Assembly (NCBI GenBank): GCA_963724695.1
Contig: CAVRVW010000012.1
Coordinates: 868,001 to 932,000 of the forward strand
Reading direction: 5' to 3'
Length of the DNA stretch: 64,000 nucleotides
Origin: CAVQFD01 sp963724695
Lineage (GTDB): Bacteria > Acidobacteriota > Vicinamibacteria > Vicinamibacterales > CAVVIG01
Within the stretch, counting starts at the first letter, position 1. Every line of letters starts with the position of its first letter. This document shows, one piece after another, positions 1 through 9,343 of the stretch. Both the position numbers and the translations under genes were made by a program. The notes below the pieces were generated by a model. The model saw nothing but the letters and a program-made list of their open reading frames with translations. It made no database searches and was not told the origin of the DNA.

Positions 1-2
1 TT

Positions 3-203
3 TCCGCCGATCTGACGACGCGGATCACGCCGTGCCAGTTCGGCGGGACACCCGACTGCGCCAACTGCGGCTGCATCGCGTCGGCCGGCCTGGCGGCGGT
101 CGCGCGCCATCAGTTGTTCGGGTTCATTCCGGTCGGGTCGATCTTCACGGGATCGCTCAGGGTCGGCGAACAGGTCCGCCGGCTGCGGCCCGTCGAGGCC
201 TAA
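3..203 (+). CDS. C-terminal fragment, cysteine-cluster protein (radical SAM/SPASM-like?)
   Basis: Only the last 66 codons are in the window; the reading frame is open from base 3 and ends in TAA at 201-203. The visible tail has a tight cysteine cluster C-x7-C-x2-C-x-C (CQFGGTPDCANCGC), then a hydrophobic, basic end. Clusters like this at the C-terminus bind auxiliary iron-sulfur centres in SPASM-type radical SAM enzymes, so that is the best guess, but the catalytic CxxxCxxC motif would lie outside the window. The family is inferred from this one motif. Confidence 0.5.
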   Translation, partial: SADLTTRITPCQFGGTPDCANCGCIASAGLAAVARHQLFGFIPVGSIFTGSLRVGEQVRRLRPVEA

Positions 204-310
204 CGGCGCTTCAGGCTTCAGGCTCTCGGCTCCAGGGGCTTCCGGCTCAGGGCAGACGGCTCGCGGCTCAGAGCTAGGGCTCAAGCAGAGCGGGTCCTGT
301 CGGACCCGCC
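204..310. repeat. low-complexity tandem-word spacer (ggctc/ttcagg words)
   Basis: Between two convergent gene ends lies a run of degenerate 6-9 nt words built on ggcttcagg and ggctcagg. It belongs to the same class as the repeats at 3684-3798, 22659-22780 and 54185-54295. Confidence 0.6.
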
Positions 311-313
311 GGA

Positions 314-2638
314 CTACCTCCCAAACGTCACGCGGAAGCCTCCGTGCACCAGGCGCGGCGTGCCGATGGTCGTCGGCAGCGTGCCCACGTAGTAGAGGCC
401 GTCGAACAGGTTCTGCACGCCGACGAACAGGCCGAAGTTCCGCCCGATGTCGCGCGACACACGGAAGTCGACCGTCGCGAAGCCAGGCAGGCCAGGGTCG
501 GCTCTGTCCCGGAACGGTGCGCACGTTCAGGTCATCGTCGAACTGGCGGCCGATGAACTGGACGCCGAAGGCCACATTGACGTACCGCGGATCCGTGTAG
601 GAGACCTGCAGCGAGCCGCGATGCTCGGGCACCTGCGGAAGGAACTTGCCCACGAGCACCGGGTTGGCCGGATTCTCCTCGACGGTCGCCTGATCGTACA
701 GGTAACCGCCGCCGACACGGAAGACCGTGCCCACCTGGTATTCGACGTCTGTCTGCACGCCCCACACACGCGTCGCGCCCAGGTTCTGACGCTGCTGGGT
801 CACGTTCGCGCCGACGACCATGATGGTGACGTTCGACACAGGGTTATCGATGCGGTTGTCGAACCACGTGGCGCGAACGGTCACATCGTCGGTGGCTGCC
901 ACCGTGACGCCCATCTCGCCCCCGTTCAACCGCTCGGGGCCGAGGTTGTAGTTGGCCAGCGTCAGCACGGTGCCCACCCGGAACTGCCGGTACAGCTCGT
1001 TGAGCGTCGGCGCCCTGAAGCCCCAGCTCACGTCACCCCAGGCCGTCACCCTGTCGGTCACCTGGTACGACGCGGCCAGCCTCGGGCTGATGACCGTGTC
1101 GGAGCGATCCGGCAGCGAGTCAACGTTCCCCGGCGCCGGCTGGCCTGTGGCCACGGTCGTCTCCAGGTTGTGGCCGTCGTAGTTGCTCCAGTGGTCCACC
1201 CTGCGCGCTCAGGGTCAGCGTCAGGTCCGGGAGCGGCGTGAAGATGTCCTGAACGAAGCGCGCCGAAGATCTGCTGGGTGCCGCCCGAGATCCGCTCCAG
1301 CGTCACCGTCGTTCCGAAGGTGGCGTCCAGCGCATCTTCGTTGCTGTCGCCGTCCACCCAGCGCCAGTCGGTCCCTGCCGACACGTAGTGCTTGCTGCCG
1401 AAGGCCTTCGACCACTGCGCCATCGCACCGACGCCGTTGGTCGGCACGCGCTGGTTGAGCGTCATTCTTCCGATGTTGCGCGGGGGCGTCGACGCCGGCA
1501 CGGCGAGAAAGTTGCTGCGGAAGGTTTCGAAGTCCATGAAGACTCTCGCCTGCAGCTCGCTGCCGTCGGCGAGGCTGGCGCGTCCGCCGCCGCTGACGTG
1601 CTTCCAGACGGTGGCGTTTTCCTCCGGGTCCCCGTTGATGGTCGACACCTTGGCGTTGTCGCGGTGCTCGTCGAAGTACCCGAAGCGCCCGAACAGGTTC
1701 ACGCGGTCGTTCAGGGCATAGTCGGCCTTCAGATTGAAATTCATGAAGTCGACGTTCGCCTTGGTGTCCACCCTCCCCCGTCCGGGCTCGCCGATGCTCG
1801 CATCGGTTTCGGCGACAATCGGGTAGCCCTCGGTGTCGAACAGGCTGCCCTCGAGCGCGACGCCAAGCTTGCCCATCACGTCGCTGCCGAAGAAGTCGAC
1901 CTTGGGGGTGTTGAGGTTGCCGTACTGCGCCCGCACTTCGCCGGTCCGCCGCGTCGGGCGGCTGCTGATGATGTTGATCACCCCGCCCATCGCGTAGTTG
2001 CCATAGAGGCTGGACGTCGAACCGTCCACGACCTCGATGCGGTCGGCGCTTTCCATCGGCACGCGCGTCCAGTACACCCACCCGCCAAACGGGTCGTTGA
2101 ACGGCACACCGTCGAGCAGCACCAGGGTGCGGCTGACGCCGCTCGGCCCCACGCCGCGGAGCGAGACGCCCTGCGCGGTCGGATGCGACGACAGGCTGCT
2201 CGTCCGGCGGAAGAGGCTGAAGGTCGGGATCCGACGCAGGACATCGTCGGCCACCAGCGCCGGCGACTGCTCGATCTGTTCGGCGCTGATCACGTTGACG
2301 CTCGCGGCCGTCGTGCCGAGCATCTGTTCGGTTCTCGTGGGCGTGACGGTGACGTTTTCGAACAGGGTCGCCGGCGTCAGCACGATCTCCATGCTGCCTC
2401 CAGAGAGCGGCAGCCGCTGCTCCGCGAAGCCCCCGGCCCTGACGATCACCGTGCCCAGGTCGGGCACCACGTCGAAATTGAACCGGCCGTCCGGGCCCGT
2501 CACCGTCTGCTGCTCGGCGCCGGAGACATCGCGCACGATGACAGCCGCTCCAGGGATGGCGCCGCCCGTCGAATCCCTGACGATGCCGTTGACTGACGCA
2601 TTGGCCAGCACCAGCGCGAGGAGAAATCCTGCCAGCAT
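314..2638 (-). CDS. TonB-dependent outer-membrane receptor, frameshifted
   Basis: About 775 residues in minus-strand reading. Start is the ATG at 2638 with a purine-rich site (ggagcaagg) just before it and a signal peptide (LAGFLLALVLANA). Order: signal peptide, carboxypeptidase-regulatory-like fold (residues about 20-90, GIVRDSTGGAIPGA), plug domain (about 110-240, with the LDGVPFNDPFGG segment), then a beta barrel ending near ...VTFGR at the TAG at 314-316. Three single-base indels, near 1257, 1209 and 510, break the frame although recognisable barrel sequence continues on both sides. Plug features resemble vitamin B12/siderophore receptors but the ligand cannot be told. Either sequencing errors or a very young pseudogene. 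Confidence 0.85.
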
Positions 2639-2697
2639 CCTTGCTCCGTTTCCTGTTCTTGTGAGGCCCTGGTCTCGGGCACCGGGAAAACGTCCGG

Positions 2698-2725
2698 ATT
2701 ATAGAACACTACCTGACCGGCACAA
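2698..2725 (-). promoter_or_regulatory. sigma70-type promoter for the TonB receptor
   Basis: On the minus strand TTGTGC (2720-2725), a 16-nt spacer and a perfect TATAAT (2698-2703) lie about 60 nt before the receptor start. The -35 lies inside the 3' end of the preceding gene, so the receptor can be transcribed separately. Confidence 0.5.
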
Positions 2726-3635
2726 GCGTCTCGTCGGTCTTGACCTCGAAACGGCGAAAGCGGGCGTAGGTGGCCGTGCCATCGATCACGGTCGCCCGCC
2801 GGTTGCTGGTGTACCGCTCCCGCATCTCGACCGGCACGAAGAGACCGAGCAGGGGCTCGGACTGATAGCTCACGTTGATCTGCGCGCGGAGGTCGGCGTT
2901 TTCGGTGACGAGCTCTCCCATCAGCACCTGGCCCGTGCGGGGCTCAATCCAGAAGCGACCGCTGGACGCGATGTCGCCCCCTCCGGCGAGCTGGATCAGG
3001 GTGGGCTTCCTGGTCTCCTCGTACGAGACCACCCAGACCTCCGTGGACACGGCGAAGTTGGGCGACTCGGGAAGGTCGCGGGTACGCTCGCGCGCATTCG
3101 GTTTGATCGGATCGTCGAGGCGCTTGAAGCGGAAGCGGCGCTGGTTCTCCCGCTCGAGCATCATCAGCGGCAGGACCGGCACGTTGATGGTCCGGTGGAT
3201 GTCGCCGATGTTGTAGCGGGCGCTCTCCTGGATGATGCGGGAAATCTGGTTGCCCGCGGCCTCGCTCGGGTCGAGGAAGAGGCGCGTCAGACGCTCGGCG
3301 CGGTCGCGGACCGGTTTGCCGTCGACCTCGAAGACGTCCCGAAACTGGACCCAGCCGCCAGAATCCTCAGGCCGGACGAGCAGCAGGTCGGCCTTGAGGG
3401 TCCGCCGCTCCAGGGCCTGCCGGCTCGGGCCGTTCAAGGCCCCGCGGGGAATGTAGTTGTTGGCGCGCTGGACGTAGGTCTCCTCGGCCACGATGGCCGA
3501 GAGCTGCTGCTCGAACTCGGCGACATACCCGGCCGCGTTCGCCATCACCTCGTCGAGCGTGAGCTCCTGAGCGCGAGAACGCCCCAGGGTCAGGAGCATC
3601 AGGCCGATGAGTAGAGGCGTCGCGCGCGCGGTCAT
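2709..3635 (-). CDS. secreted protein of unknown function
   Basis: About 308 residues. The ATG at 3635 is preferred over the ATG at 3674 because it puts a signal peptide (TPLLIGLMLLTLG, cleavage near RAQE) at the N-terminus. The mature part is soluble, with a coiled region rich in Glu/Gln (LDEVMANAAGYVAEFEQQ) and a beta-rich C-terminal half (FWIEPRTGQVLMGELV, FVPVEMRERY) resembling lipoprotein-localisation-like beta sheets. No catalytic motif is recognised. It lies just upstream of the TonB receptor on the same strand; the two may be co-transcribed. Confidence 0.7.
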   Translation of the reverse strand: MTARATPLLIGLMLLTLGRSRAQELTLDEVMANAAGYVAEFEQQLSAIVAEETYVQRANNYIPRGALNGPSRQALERRTLKADLLLVRPEDSGGWVQFRDVFEVDGKPVRDRAERLTRLFLDPSEAAGNQISRIIQESARYNIGDIHRTINVPVLPLMMLERENQRRFRFKRLDDPIKPNARERTRDLPESPNFAVSTEVWVVSYEETRKPTLIQLAGGGDIASSGRFWIEPRTGQVLMGELVTENADLRAQINVSYQSEPLLGLFVPVEMRERYTSNRRATVIDGTATYARFRRFEVKTDETLVPVR

Positions 3636-3683
3636 GGGAGCATCGTGCGCCCGGCGGCCGAGCCGGGTCAACAACCGTCGGCT

Positions 3684-3798
3684 CGGCGCTGCGGGCTCCT
3701 GGCTCCGGCCTTCGGGGGCTTCAAGGCTCAGGGCTTATGGCTCATGGCTCAAGTTCTCTGTTCCCGTTGCCCGTTCCCCGTTCCCTGTTCCCCGTTCC
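3684..3798. repeat. tandem-word repeat abutting the dnaE2 stop
   Basis: Words of ggctcat/ggctcag (3710-3750) pass into 7-mers gttcccc/gttccct (3757-3798). The repeat stops exactly at the dnaE2 stop codon (3799-3801). Same words recur at 14307-14381 and 49649-49679. Confidence 0.75.
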
Positions 3799-4236
3799 CT
3801 AGTAGAAGTCGTGCGCACTGAATTCGATGCCCTCGGCGCCAGGGCCGCGCAGCCCCTGCACGCTTTCGGCACGTACCGAAACGACGCCGTCCTGGTGCTG
3901 CAGCACACCGTCAACCAGCAGGAAGGGTTCTTCGATGATGACCAGGCGGGCGCTCGCAAAAAGATCCGGCCGCACGATGATGTTCGCGATCCCGGTCTCG
4001 TCTTCAAGGGTCAGGAACGTGAAGCCTTTGGCCGTGCCCGGCCGCTGCCGCGTGATGACCATGCCGGCCACGCGAACCCGGCGTCCCTGCCGCACGTTGG
4101 GGAGATCGCTTGCCCGCATCACCCCGCGCATGGCCATCTCCTCGCGCCTGAGCGCCATCGGATGCCTCCCTACCGTCAGCCCGGTGCCCGCGTAGTCTGC
4201 GACCAGCCGCTCGGCCTCGGTCATGGGAGGGAGGGG

Positions 4237-4430
4237 ACACGGAAATTTACAATTTACAATTGGGAATTTACAATTCGTACACCTCTTCTTCGCGGCTCTG
4301 CTCGACAGTAACAACCGAGCTTCTTCGGCTTGCTTCCTCACAATCCTCATCCGCGATCTCATCAACGCGATGATGGTCAGCATCTGCCGTTTCGACGAAT
4401 TGCGAATCGTAAATTGTAAATTGTAAATTC
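4237..4430. repeat. heptamer inverted-repeat element inside dnaE2
   Basis: Left arm 4237-4277 and right arm 4396-4432 are inverted copies of a 7-mer (tttacaa / attgtaa) repeated three to four times each, enclosing about 115 nt of non-repeat sequence. The element lies in the linker between the FGYDRR module and the OB domain of dnaE2. On the minus strand the core is open for about 60 codons, then stops at 4268; a one-base shift would continue into the OB domain. Confidence 0.8.
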
Positions 4431-4600
4431 TCGAAGAGCTCCCCCGCCGGCCGCACCGCCCGCTCGGCCTGCCACAGCGCGGCGCGGCGGTCGTAGCCGA
4501 ACCCGTTCAGCGCGCCGATCTCGGCGAGGGCGACGACCTCGTCGCGCCGAAGCCCCGTGCGGGCGATGAGCTCGTCGAGAGAATGAAACCGACAGCCTTC

Positions 4601-5203
4601 ACGAGGCCGAGAGTCTACGCTCGAGCGCCGAGGGACTTGGATGCAGCGTGATCCGCAGAGCGGATCGGAGGGGCCACAGGGACACCCGAGGCGGAGAGTC
4701 TACGCTCGACGCCGAGGGACTTGGAGGTAGCGTGATCCGCGAGCGAATTGGAAGGGGCCACAGGGACACCCGAGGCCGAGAGTCTACGCTCGAGGCCGAG
4801 GGGCGTGGATGCAGCGTGATCCGCGAGCGGGGGTGGGGCCCCGCGAGCAGTAGAAATAGACTCTCGGTCTCGCCCGTCCGCCCAGTCATGTGAGCACGTG
4901 TTGCAGAACCAGCGCGTGGCATCCACTCGCTCGATCATCGACTCGTCGTCAGAGCCGCACTTGGGACAGAGGAAGCGGCTGTTGTCTGCTTTACCTACTG
5001 CTCGTGGGGCCCCACCCCCACTCGCCAGCACGCCGACTTCGCTGTCGCTCGACCTCGAGCGTAGACTCTCGGTCTCGCCCGTCAATGCGGGGCCCCGCAC
5101 GTTTTCACCCGAGGCCGAGAGTCCTACGCTCGAGGCCGAGGGACATGAATGCAGCGTGATCTGCGAGTGGGGGTGGGGCCCCACGAGCAGTGAAAGAAGC
5201 CGG
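4601..5203. repeat. composite repeat array inserted in dnaE2
   Basis: Three direct copies of a unit of about 90 bp (4603-4690, 4691-4778, 4779-4858) share the blocks GAGAGTCTACGCTCGAG, GCAGCGTGATCCGCGAGCG and GGGGTGGGGCCCC. A fourth direct copy lies at 5110-5203 and an inverted partial copy at 5003-5095. Between copies is a unique segment (about 4870-4998) that encodes a zinc ribbon. Copy 4 has one extra C (gagtcctacg for gagtctacg). The array replaces nothing obvious in DnaE2: the flanking protein segments are adjacent in ordinary DnaE2. Confidence 0.8.
4870..4998 (-). other. zinc-ribbon coding segment carried by the repeat array
   Basis: In the minus-strand frame that follows DnaE2 after correction of the extra base at 5122, this non-repeated stretch encodes a compact ribbon with paired cysteines (FLCPKCGSDD ... 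WFCNTCSHDW), spacing C-x2-C-x17-C-x2-C. It has no start codon of its own with a ribosome site, and its flanks are repeat units read in the same frame. It could be an in-frame domain addition to DnaE2, or a small gene picked up by the element. Function unknown. Confidence 0.5.
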
Positions 5204-7436
5204 CCATCCTCCGATTTTCTTCCCCACCTCCTGCCGCAGGCCGCTCACGTAGCGCAGGCCGAGGCGGATGGCGCCGTCGGCTTCGACCGTGCACTCCCAG
5301 CTGGAGACCTGCACGTCGATCGGGTTGAAACGGATGCCGCGGCGCTGCGCATCCTTGACGAGCGTGGCCGGGTGGTAAAACCCCATCGGCTGGTTGTTGA
5401 GCAGCGCCGTGTAGAACGCCGCGGGGTAGTGCACCTTCAAGTACGCGCTGGCGTACGCGAGCAGGGCAAAGCTCGCGGCGTGCGACTCCGGGAAGCCATA
5501 CAACGCAAACGACACAATCGATCGGATGATCTCGTCAGCGGCCGCGCCAGTAATGCCGCGGGCCGCCATCCCGTCGCGCAGCTGCACTTCGATCACCTTC
5601 ATCCGGCGCTCGGACCGCTTGAAGCCCATCGCACGGCGCAGCTCTTCGGCCTGCCCGCCCGTGAACCCGGCCGCCACCATCGCGATGCGCAATAGCTGCT
5701 CCTGGAACAACGGGACGCCGAGCGTGCGCTTGAGGATCGGTTCGAGAGACGGGTGCGGATAGCGCACCTCCTCGCGTCCGGCCCGCCGGTTCAGATACGG
5801 ATGCACCATCTGCCCCACGATCGGGCCCGGCCGGATGATCGCCACCTCGACGACGAGGTCGTAGAACGTGGTGGGTTTGAGGCGCGGCAGCGTCGCCATC
5901 TGCGCACGCGATTCGACCTGAAACACCCCGATCGTGTCCGCATGCTGCAGCAATCGATAGACCGCCGGATCCTCCGGAGGCAGATGCGCTAAATCGAGCT
6001 TTGGGCTGCTTTTCTCTCCGTTCACGAGCGCAATGGCGTCCTGCAGGGCGGCCATCATGCCGAGGCCGAGCAGGTCCACCTTGACGATTCCCATGTCGGC
6101 GCAGTCGTCCTTGTCCCACTGCACGACGACGCGGCCGGGCATGGTGGCGGGCTCGAGCGGGACCACGGCATCGAGGCGGCCCTGGCAGATGACCATGCCG
6201 CCAGAGTGCTGTCCCAGATGGCGCGGCAGGTCCTGCATCTCCTGCCAGAGGCGGGCGAACAGCTGAACGCGCTCGGCCTGCACATCCAGGCCGACCGATG
6301 CCAGATGCCGCGGCAGGGTCTCGGTGGAATCGCGGAACTCGAAGTGGTTCATGACCTTCGCCAGCCGGTCCACTTGTGCGGGATCGAAGCCGAGGACCTT
6401 GCCGACTTCGCGCGCGGCGCTCCTTCCGCGATACGTGATGACGTTGGCGGTCATGGCGGCGCCGTGCTGGCCGTACTTGTCGTAGACGTGCTGGATGACG
6501 CGTTCTCGCCGATCGCCGCTCGGCAAATCCAGGTCGATGTCCGGCCACTCGCCGCGTTCCTCGGACAGGAAGCGTTCGAACAGGAGATCCATGCCCACCG
6601 GATCGACGGCCGTGATCCCCAGGCTGTAACACACGGCGCTGTTGGCGGCCGACCCGCGGCCCTGCACGAGAATGTCGTGCTGGCGGCAGAAGTTCACGAT
6701 GTCCCAGACAATCAGAAAGTAGCCGGCGAGATTGAGCCGTTCGATGAGATCCAGCTCGCGCCCAATCTGCGCGCGCGCGCGGTCGTGATACGGCCGGTAG
6801 CGGTCGCGGGCGCCGACGTCGGTGAGGTGCCTGAGAAACGACGCCTGCGTCTCGCCCGGCGGCACGGGATAGTCCGGAAACCGGTAGCCGAGATCCGCCA
6901 GCGTGAACTGCAGTCGATCGGCCAGCTCGCGGGTCTCGGCGACGGCCCGGCCGCAATCGCTGAAGAGACGGCCCATCTCGCCTGGCGGTTTCAGGTAGCG
7001 CTCGGCATTCGGGGCGAGCTTCCGGCCGGCCCTGGCCAGATCCGTGTGGTGGTGCAGGCATGTGAGCACATCGAAGAGCGGCCGACGGTCCGGCGCGGCA
7101 AAGCGGACGCCGCCTGTGGCGATGACCGGCACCCGGAACGCGGCGGCCATCGAAACGAGCGTCTGGTTGTCGCGCTCCTCGTCGCGGCGTCCGTGACGCT
7201 GGACCTCGATGAACGTCCGATCGCGGCCGAACACGCCGACCAGGCGATCGAGGAGCCCGCCAACGCCGAAGCGCCGCGTGTCGAGCCCCGCCCGGCCGGC
7301 GAGCGCCACGAGCCCGGCCGTCCGTCCGTCCAGATCCTCGAGCGCCAGCGCCCCCTCGCCCTTGGGCGCGCCCAGCTTCATCCGCGTGATCAGGCGGCAG
7401 AGGTTTCGATAGCCTTCTGCGTTCTCACAGAGCACG

Positions 7437-7553
7437 GGAAGGGTCAGGAAGGTCGGGTGGGTCTGGTGGGGTTGTTCTTGCCCACCCGACCTGCCCGACC
7501 AACCCGACCCTCCAGACTCTCCTGACCTTCCCGACCCTCCCGACCCTGTGTGC
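7437..7553. repeat. 9-mer tandem repeat with inverted arms, in frame in dnaE2
   Basis: Nonamers ggtcgggag/ggtcaggag run one way at 7440-7468 and their inverse at 7479-7550, so the RNA could fold into a long hairpin. In the dnaE2 frame it reads as a Gly-Ser-Gly-rich linker (GSGGSGRSGESGG) followed by a His/Thr/Pro stretch, and the PHP domain resumes in frame with VLCENAEGYRNLCRL. Confidence 0.8.
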
Positions 7554-7896
7554 GTCACCGTCAGTTCCGCGCCAATGATTGGCTTGATGCCGGCCGCGAG
7601 CGCGGCTTTATGGAAGCGCGGGGCGCCGTAGACGCCATCGCGATCGACGAGCGCGAGCGAGGAGTAGCCGAGATCGGCTGCGCGATCGACGAGGGCTTCA
7701 GGGAGCGATGCGCCCTGAAGAAAGCTGAACGCCGACGCCGTGTGCAACTCGATATACGCAGACACTGGGGGGCGCCATCCCGCCGATCAATCGACGATCG
7801 CTTCGAGAAACCAGCCGCCCGTCCCCAGCTCCCGGAACACGCGGTAGATCGCCCCATCAGCCATCGCCACGTCCCATTCTTCGTGGTCCCACACTT

Positions 7897-7993
7897 GGGT
7901 CGGGTGGGTCAGGTAGGTCGGGTCGGTCTGGAGGGTCGGCTCTCCCGACTCACCCGACCTTCCAGACCTTGCCCGACCTTCCCGACTCAGTCG
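7897..7993. repeat. 9-mer repeat with inverted arms in the imuB 3' region
   Basis: Left arm ggtcgggtg/ggtcaggta words (7901-7942), short loop ctctc, right arm of inverse words (ccgacc/cccgaccttcc, 7946-7990). Same word family as 7437-7553 and 9255-9335. It separates GEWWT from the conserved ImuB C-terminus and introduces a stop. Confidence 0.75.
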
Positions 7994-8146
7994 TCCACCA
8001 CTCCCCCGACGACCGCCAGGGGCCGGCGGTCGTCACGACGCGGCTGTCGCCGAACCCGCGGCGATCGGCCGCGACCCGAATGGGGCGCCCTTCTTCGATC
8101 GTGACGCGCACCGGAACCGGCTGCCGGAAACGACGCAGAACGGACT

Positions 8147-8240
8147 GGGGATCAGGGATTGGGGATCGGGGATGCGGGCGGAAGTAGGCATCGGCGTCAG
8201 TTCGCGCCGGGAGTGGGGCCCCGGCGCCAGTGGAAAGAAG
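8147..8240. repeat. two repeat types in frame inside imuB
   Basis: Four 7-mers of the ggggatc type (8147-8172, read as RSPIPDP) are followed by a segment gtggggcccc...ggaaagaagctg (8214-8242) that resembles the end of the dnaE2 array unit at 5173-5199. The imuB frame stays open through both. Confidence 0.65.
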
Positions 8241-8910
8241 CTGACTGCGGCCCGAATTGAACGCCGTCATCCCAAACGCGCCCGGTCGATACGAGTCGAC
8301 GGCCACCGGCGATCCGATCCGGTCCGCGCCGAGGAGCGCCGTCAGCCGCGCGAGGAGCGTGGAGATCTCGTCCGGCGTCGGCTCGGAGCGCGAGAAGAGC
8401 GTGTGCTGCAGCACACGGCCGGGCGTCGGCTCGATGGTGACGGTGACGCGCTCGATCGGGCCGCCGGGCGGATGCGACTCCATGTCGATGAGCGCAAGCG
8501 TCCTGAGCGTCCGCACCTCGCGCAGCGGTGCCGGAAACTCCAGCCGCCGCACATGGAGATCGCCCCGGGTCCGGGCGTCGGCATCCGCGTCCCCGGCGAC
8601 ACCGGCCACGAGGCCCAGCGCCACATGCAACGCCGCCGCAGCCCGATCCCGCCGTTCGAGACGGGTCGACAGCGGCTCGAGGAGCCGCGTCAGCACGAAC
8701 GACAACGGCTCGAGCCCCTCGATCGGCCACTCGAGATCAAGCGTGGCCTCGAACCGTTCGTCCTTTTGATCGGGCACGAGCGGCCGGATATCTTCACCTC
8801 GCGCGATCGCCTGCAGCAGCGCCCCCTGACGGCCCAGCCGCGCCCGGATGTCAGCCGCCGGGAGCGCGACAAACGCCCCCAGAGTGCGGATCCCCCACTT
8901 GGAGAAGACG

Positions 8911-8951
8911 GACGGAAATTGGGAATTAGGAAATAGGAATTCAAAATTCGT
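8911..8951. repeat. 7-mer insert in frame inside imuB
   Basis: Words ttgggaa, ttaggaa, ataggaa in succession, the same heptamer class as 54188-54222. In the imuB frame they read NFEFLFPNSQFPS, a hydrophobic stretch foreign to ImuB, and the normal helix-hairpin segment (WGIRTLGAFVALP) resumes in frame. Confidence 0.7.
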
Positions 8952-9254
8952 TGCCAAGGCTTCAACGCGCAAGGGCGCAAGCGCAGCGGCTTCTTCGCCA
9001 GGCGGGACGACGGTGAGGCCTGGACGGGTCCGCGCGAGGATCCGGGCGGCGGTGCATGTGCCGGCCACGGCGACATGCGCATCGAGACCTCGCGCCGAGG
9101 CCTCTCGGACGATCTCAGCGCCGATGGCGTTGAACGATCCCAGCAGGCGCCCGAGGCCGCTGATATCGATCGTGATCGACCGATCTCCGTCCACCTCGTA
9201 GCGCGGTGAGAACTCTTCGGCCAGCTTCGTCAGGCTCGTCGCCGGGTCCGAAGG

Positions 9255-9335
9255 ACCCGTGCCTGCCGCCGGTCCGAAGGCCCTCGCCTGACCCTCCTGA
9301 CCCACCCGACCCTCCTGACCTGAAGAGGCACGCAA
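9255..9335. repeat. 9-mer repeat replacing the imuB N-terminal region
   Basis: Minus-strand nonamers ggtcaggag/ggtcgggtg (four in a row, 9288-9326) read RSGGSGGSGGSG after the first ten ImuB residues. An imperfect inverted pair gtccgaagg/cctt lies on the distal side (9255-9285). Confidence 0.7.
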
Positions 9336-9343
9336 AGCCCCGA

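Larger units (their letters stand above)
3799..7765 (-). pseudogene. dnaE2: error-prone DNA polymerase III alpha subunit DnaE2 (ImuC), interrupted by repeats
   Basis: Translesion polymerase of the SOS mutasome. GTG start at 7765, 21 nt after the imuB stop. Recognisable pieces in order: PHP domain (AYIELHTASAFSFLQGAS, about residues 1-250), palm with the active-site aspartates (EWPDIDLDL, about 400; WDKDDCADMGIVKVDLLGLG, about 560), tau/finger region to GLRYVSGLRQEVGKKI (about 870), helix-hairpin-helix/FGYDRR piece (4440-4600) and the OB domain (RQRPGTAKGFTFLTLEDETG) to the stop at 3799. A 9-mer repeat is carried in frame inside the PHP domain (7437-7553). Two further insertions (4601-5203 and 4237-4430) break the frame: an extra C near 5122 leads to a stop at 5105, and a stop occurs at 4268. 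Without the insertions the parts join as an ordinary DnaE2. Read as assembled it is a pseudogene; correcting one base at 5122 restores an open frame through most of the first insertion. Confidence 0.85.

Noticed and set aside
2037..3614. Long plus-strand open frame (525 codons)
   Set aside because: Antisense shadow of the TonB receptor and secreted protein; Arg/Ser/Pro-rich composition typical of high-GC shadow frames.
4601..5203. CRISPR-like array
   Set aside because: Units are 90 bp, directly abutting, without uniform spacers, and no cas gene is near.
6206..7525. Long plus-strand open frame (439 codons)
   Set aside because: Shadow of dnaE2, which has clear polymerase motifs on the other strand.
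3799..7765. Intein in dnaE2
   Set aside because: Insertions lack splicing motifs (no N-terminal Cys block or C-terminal His-Asn) and are simple repeats or repeat units.
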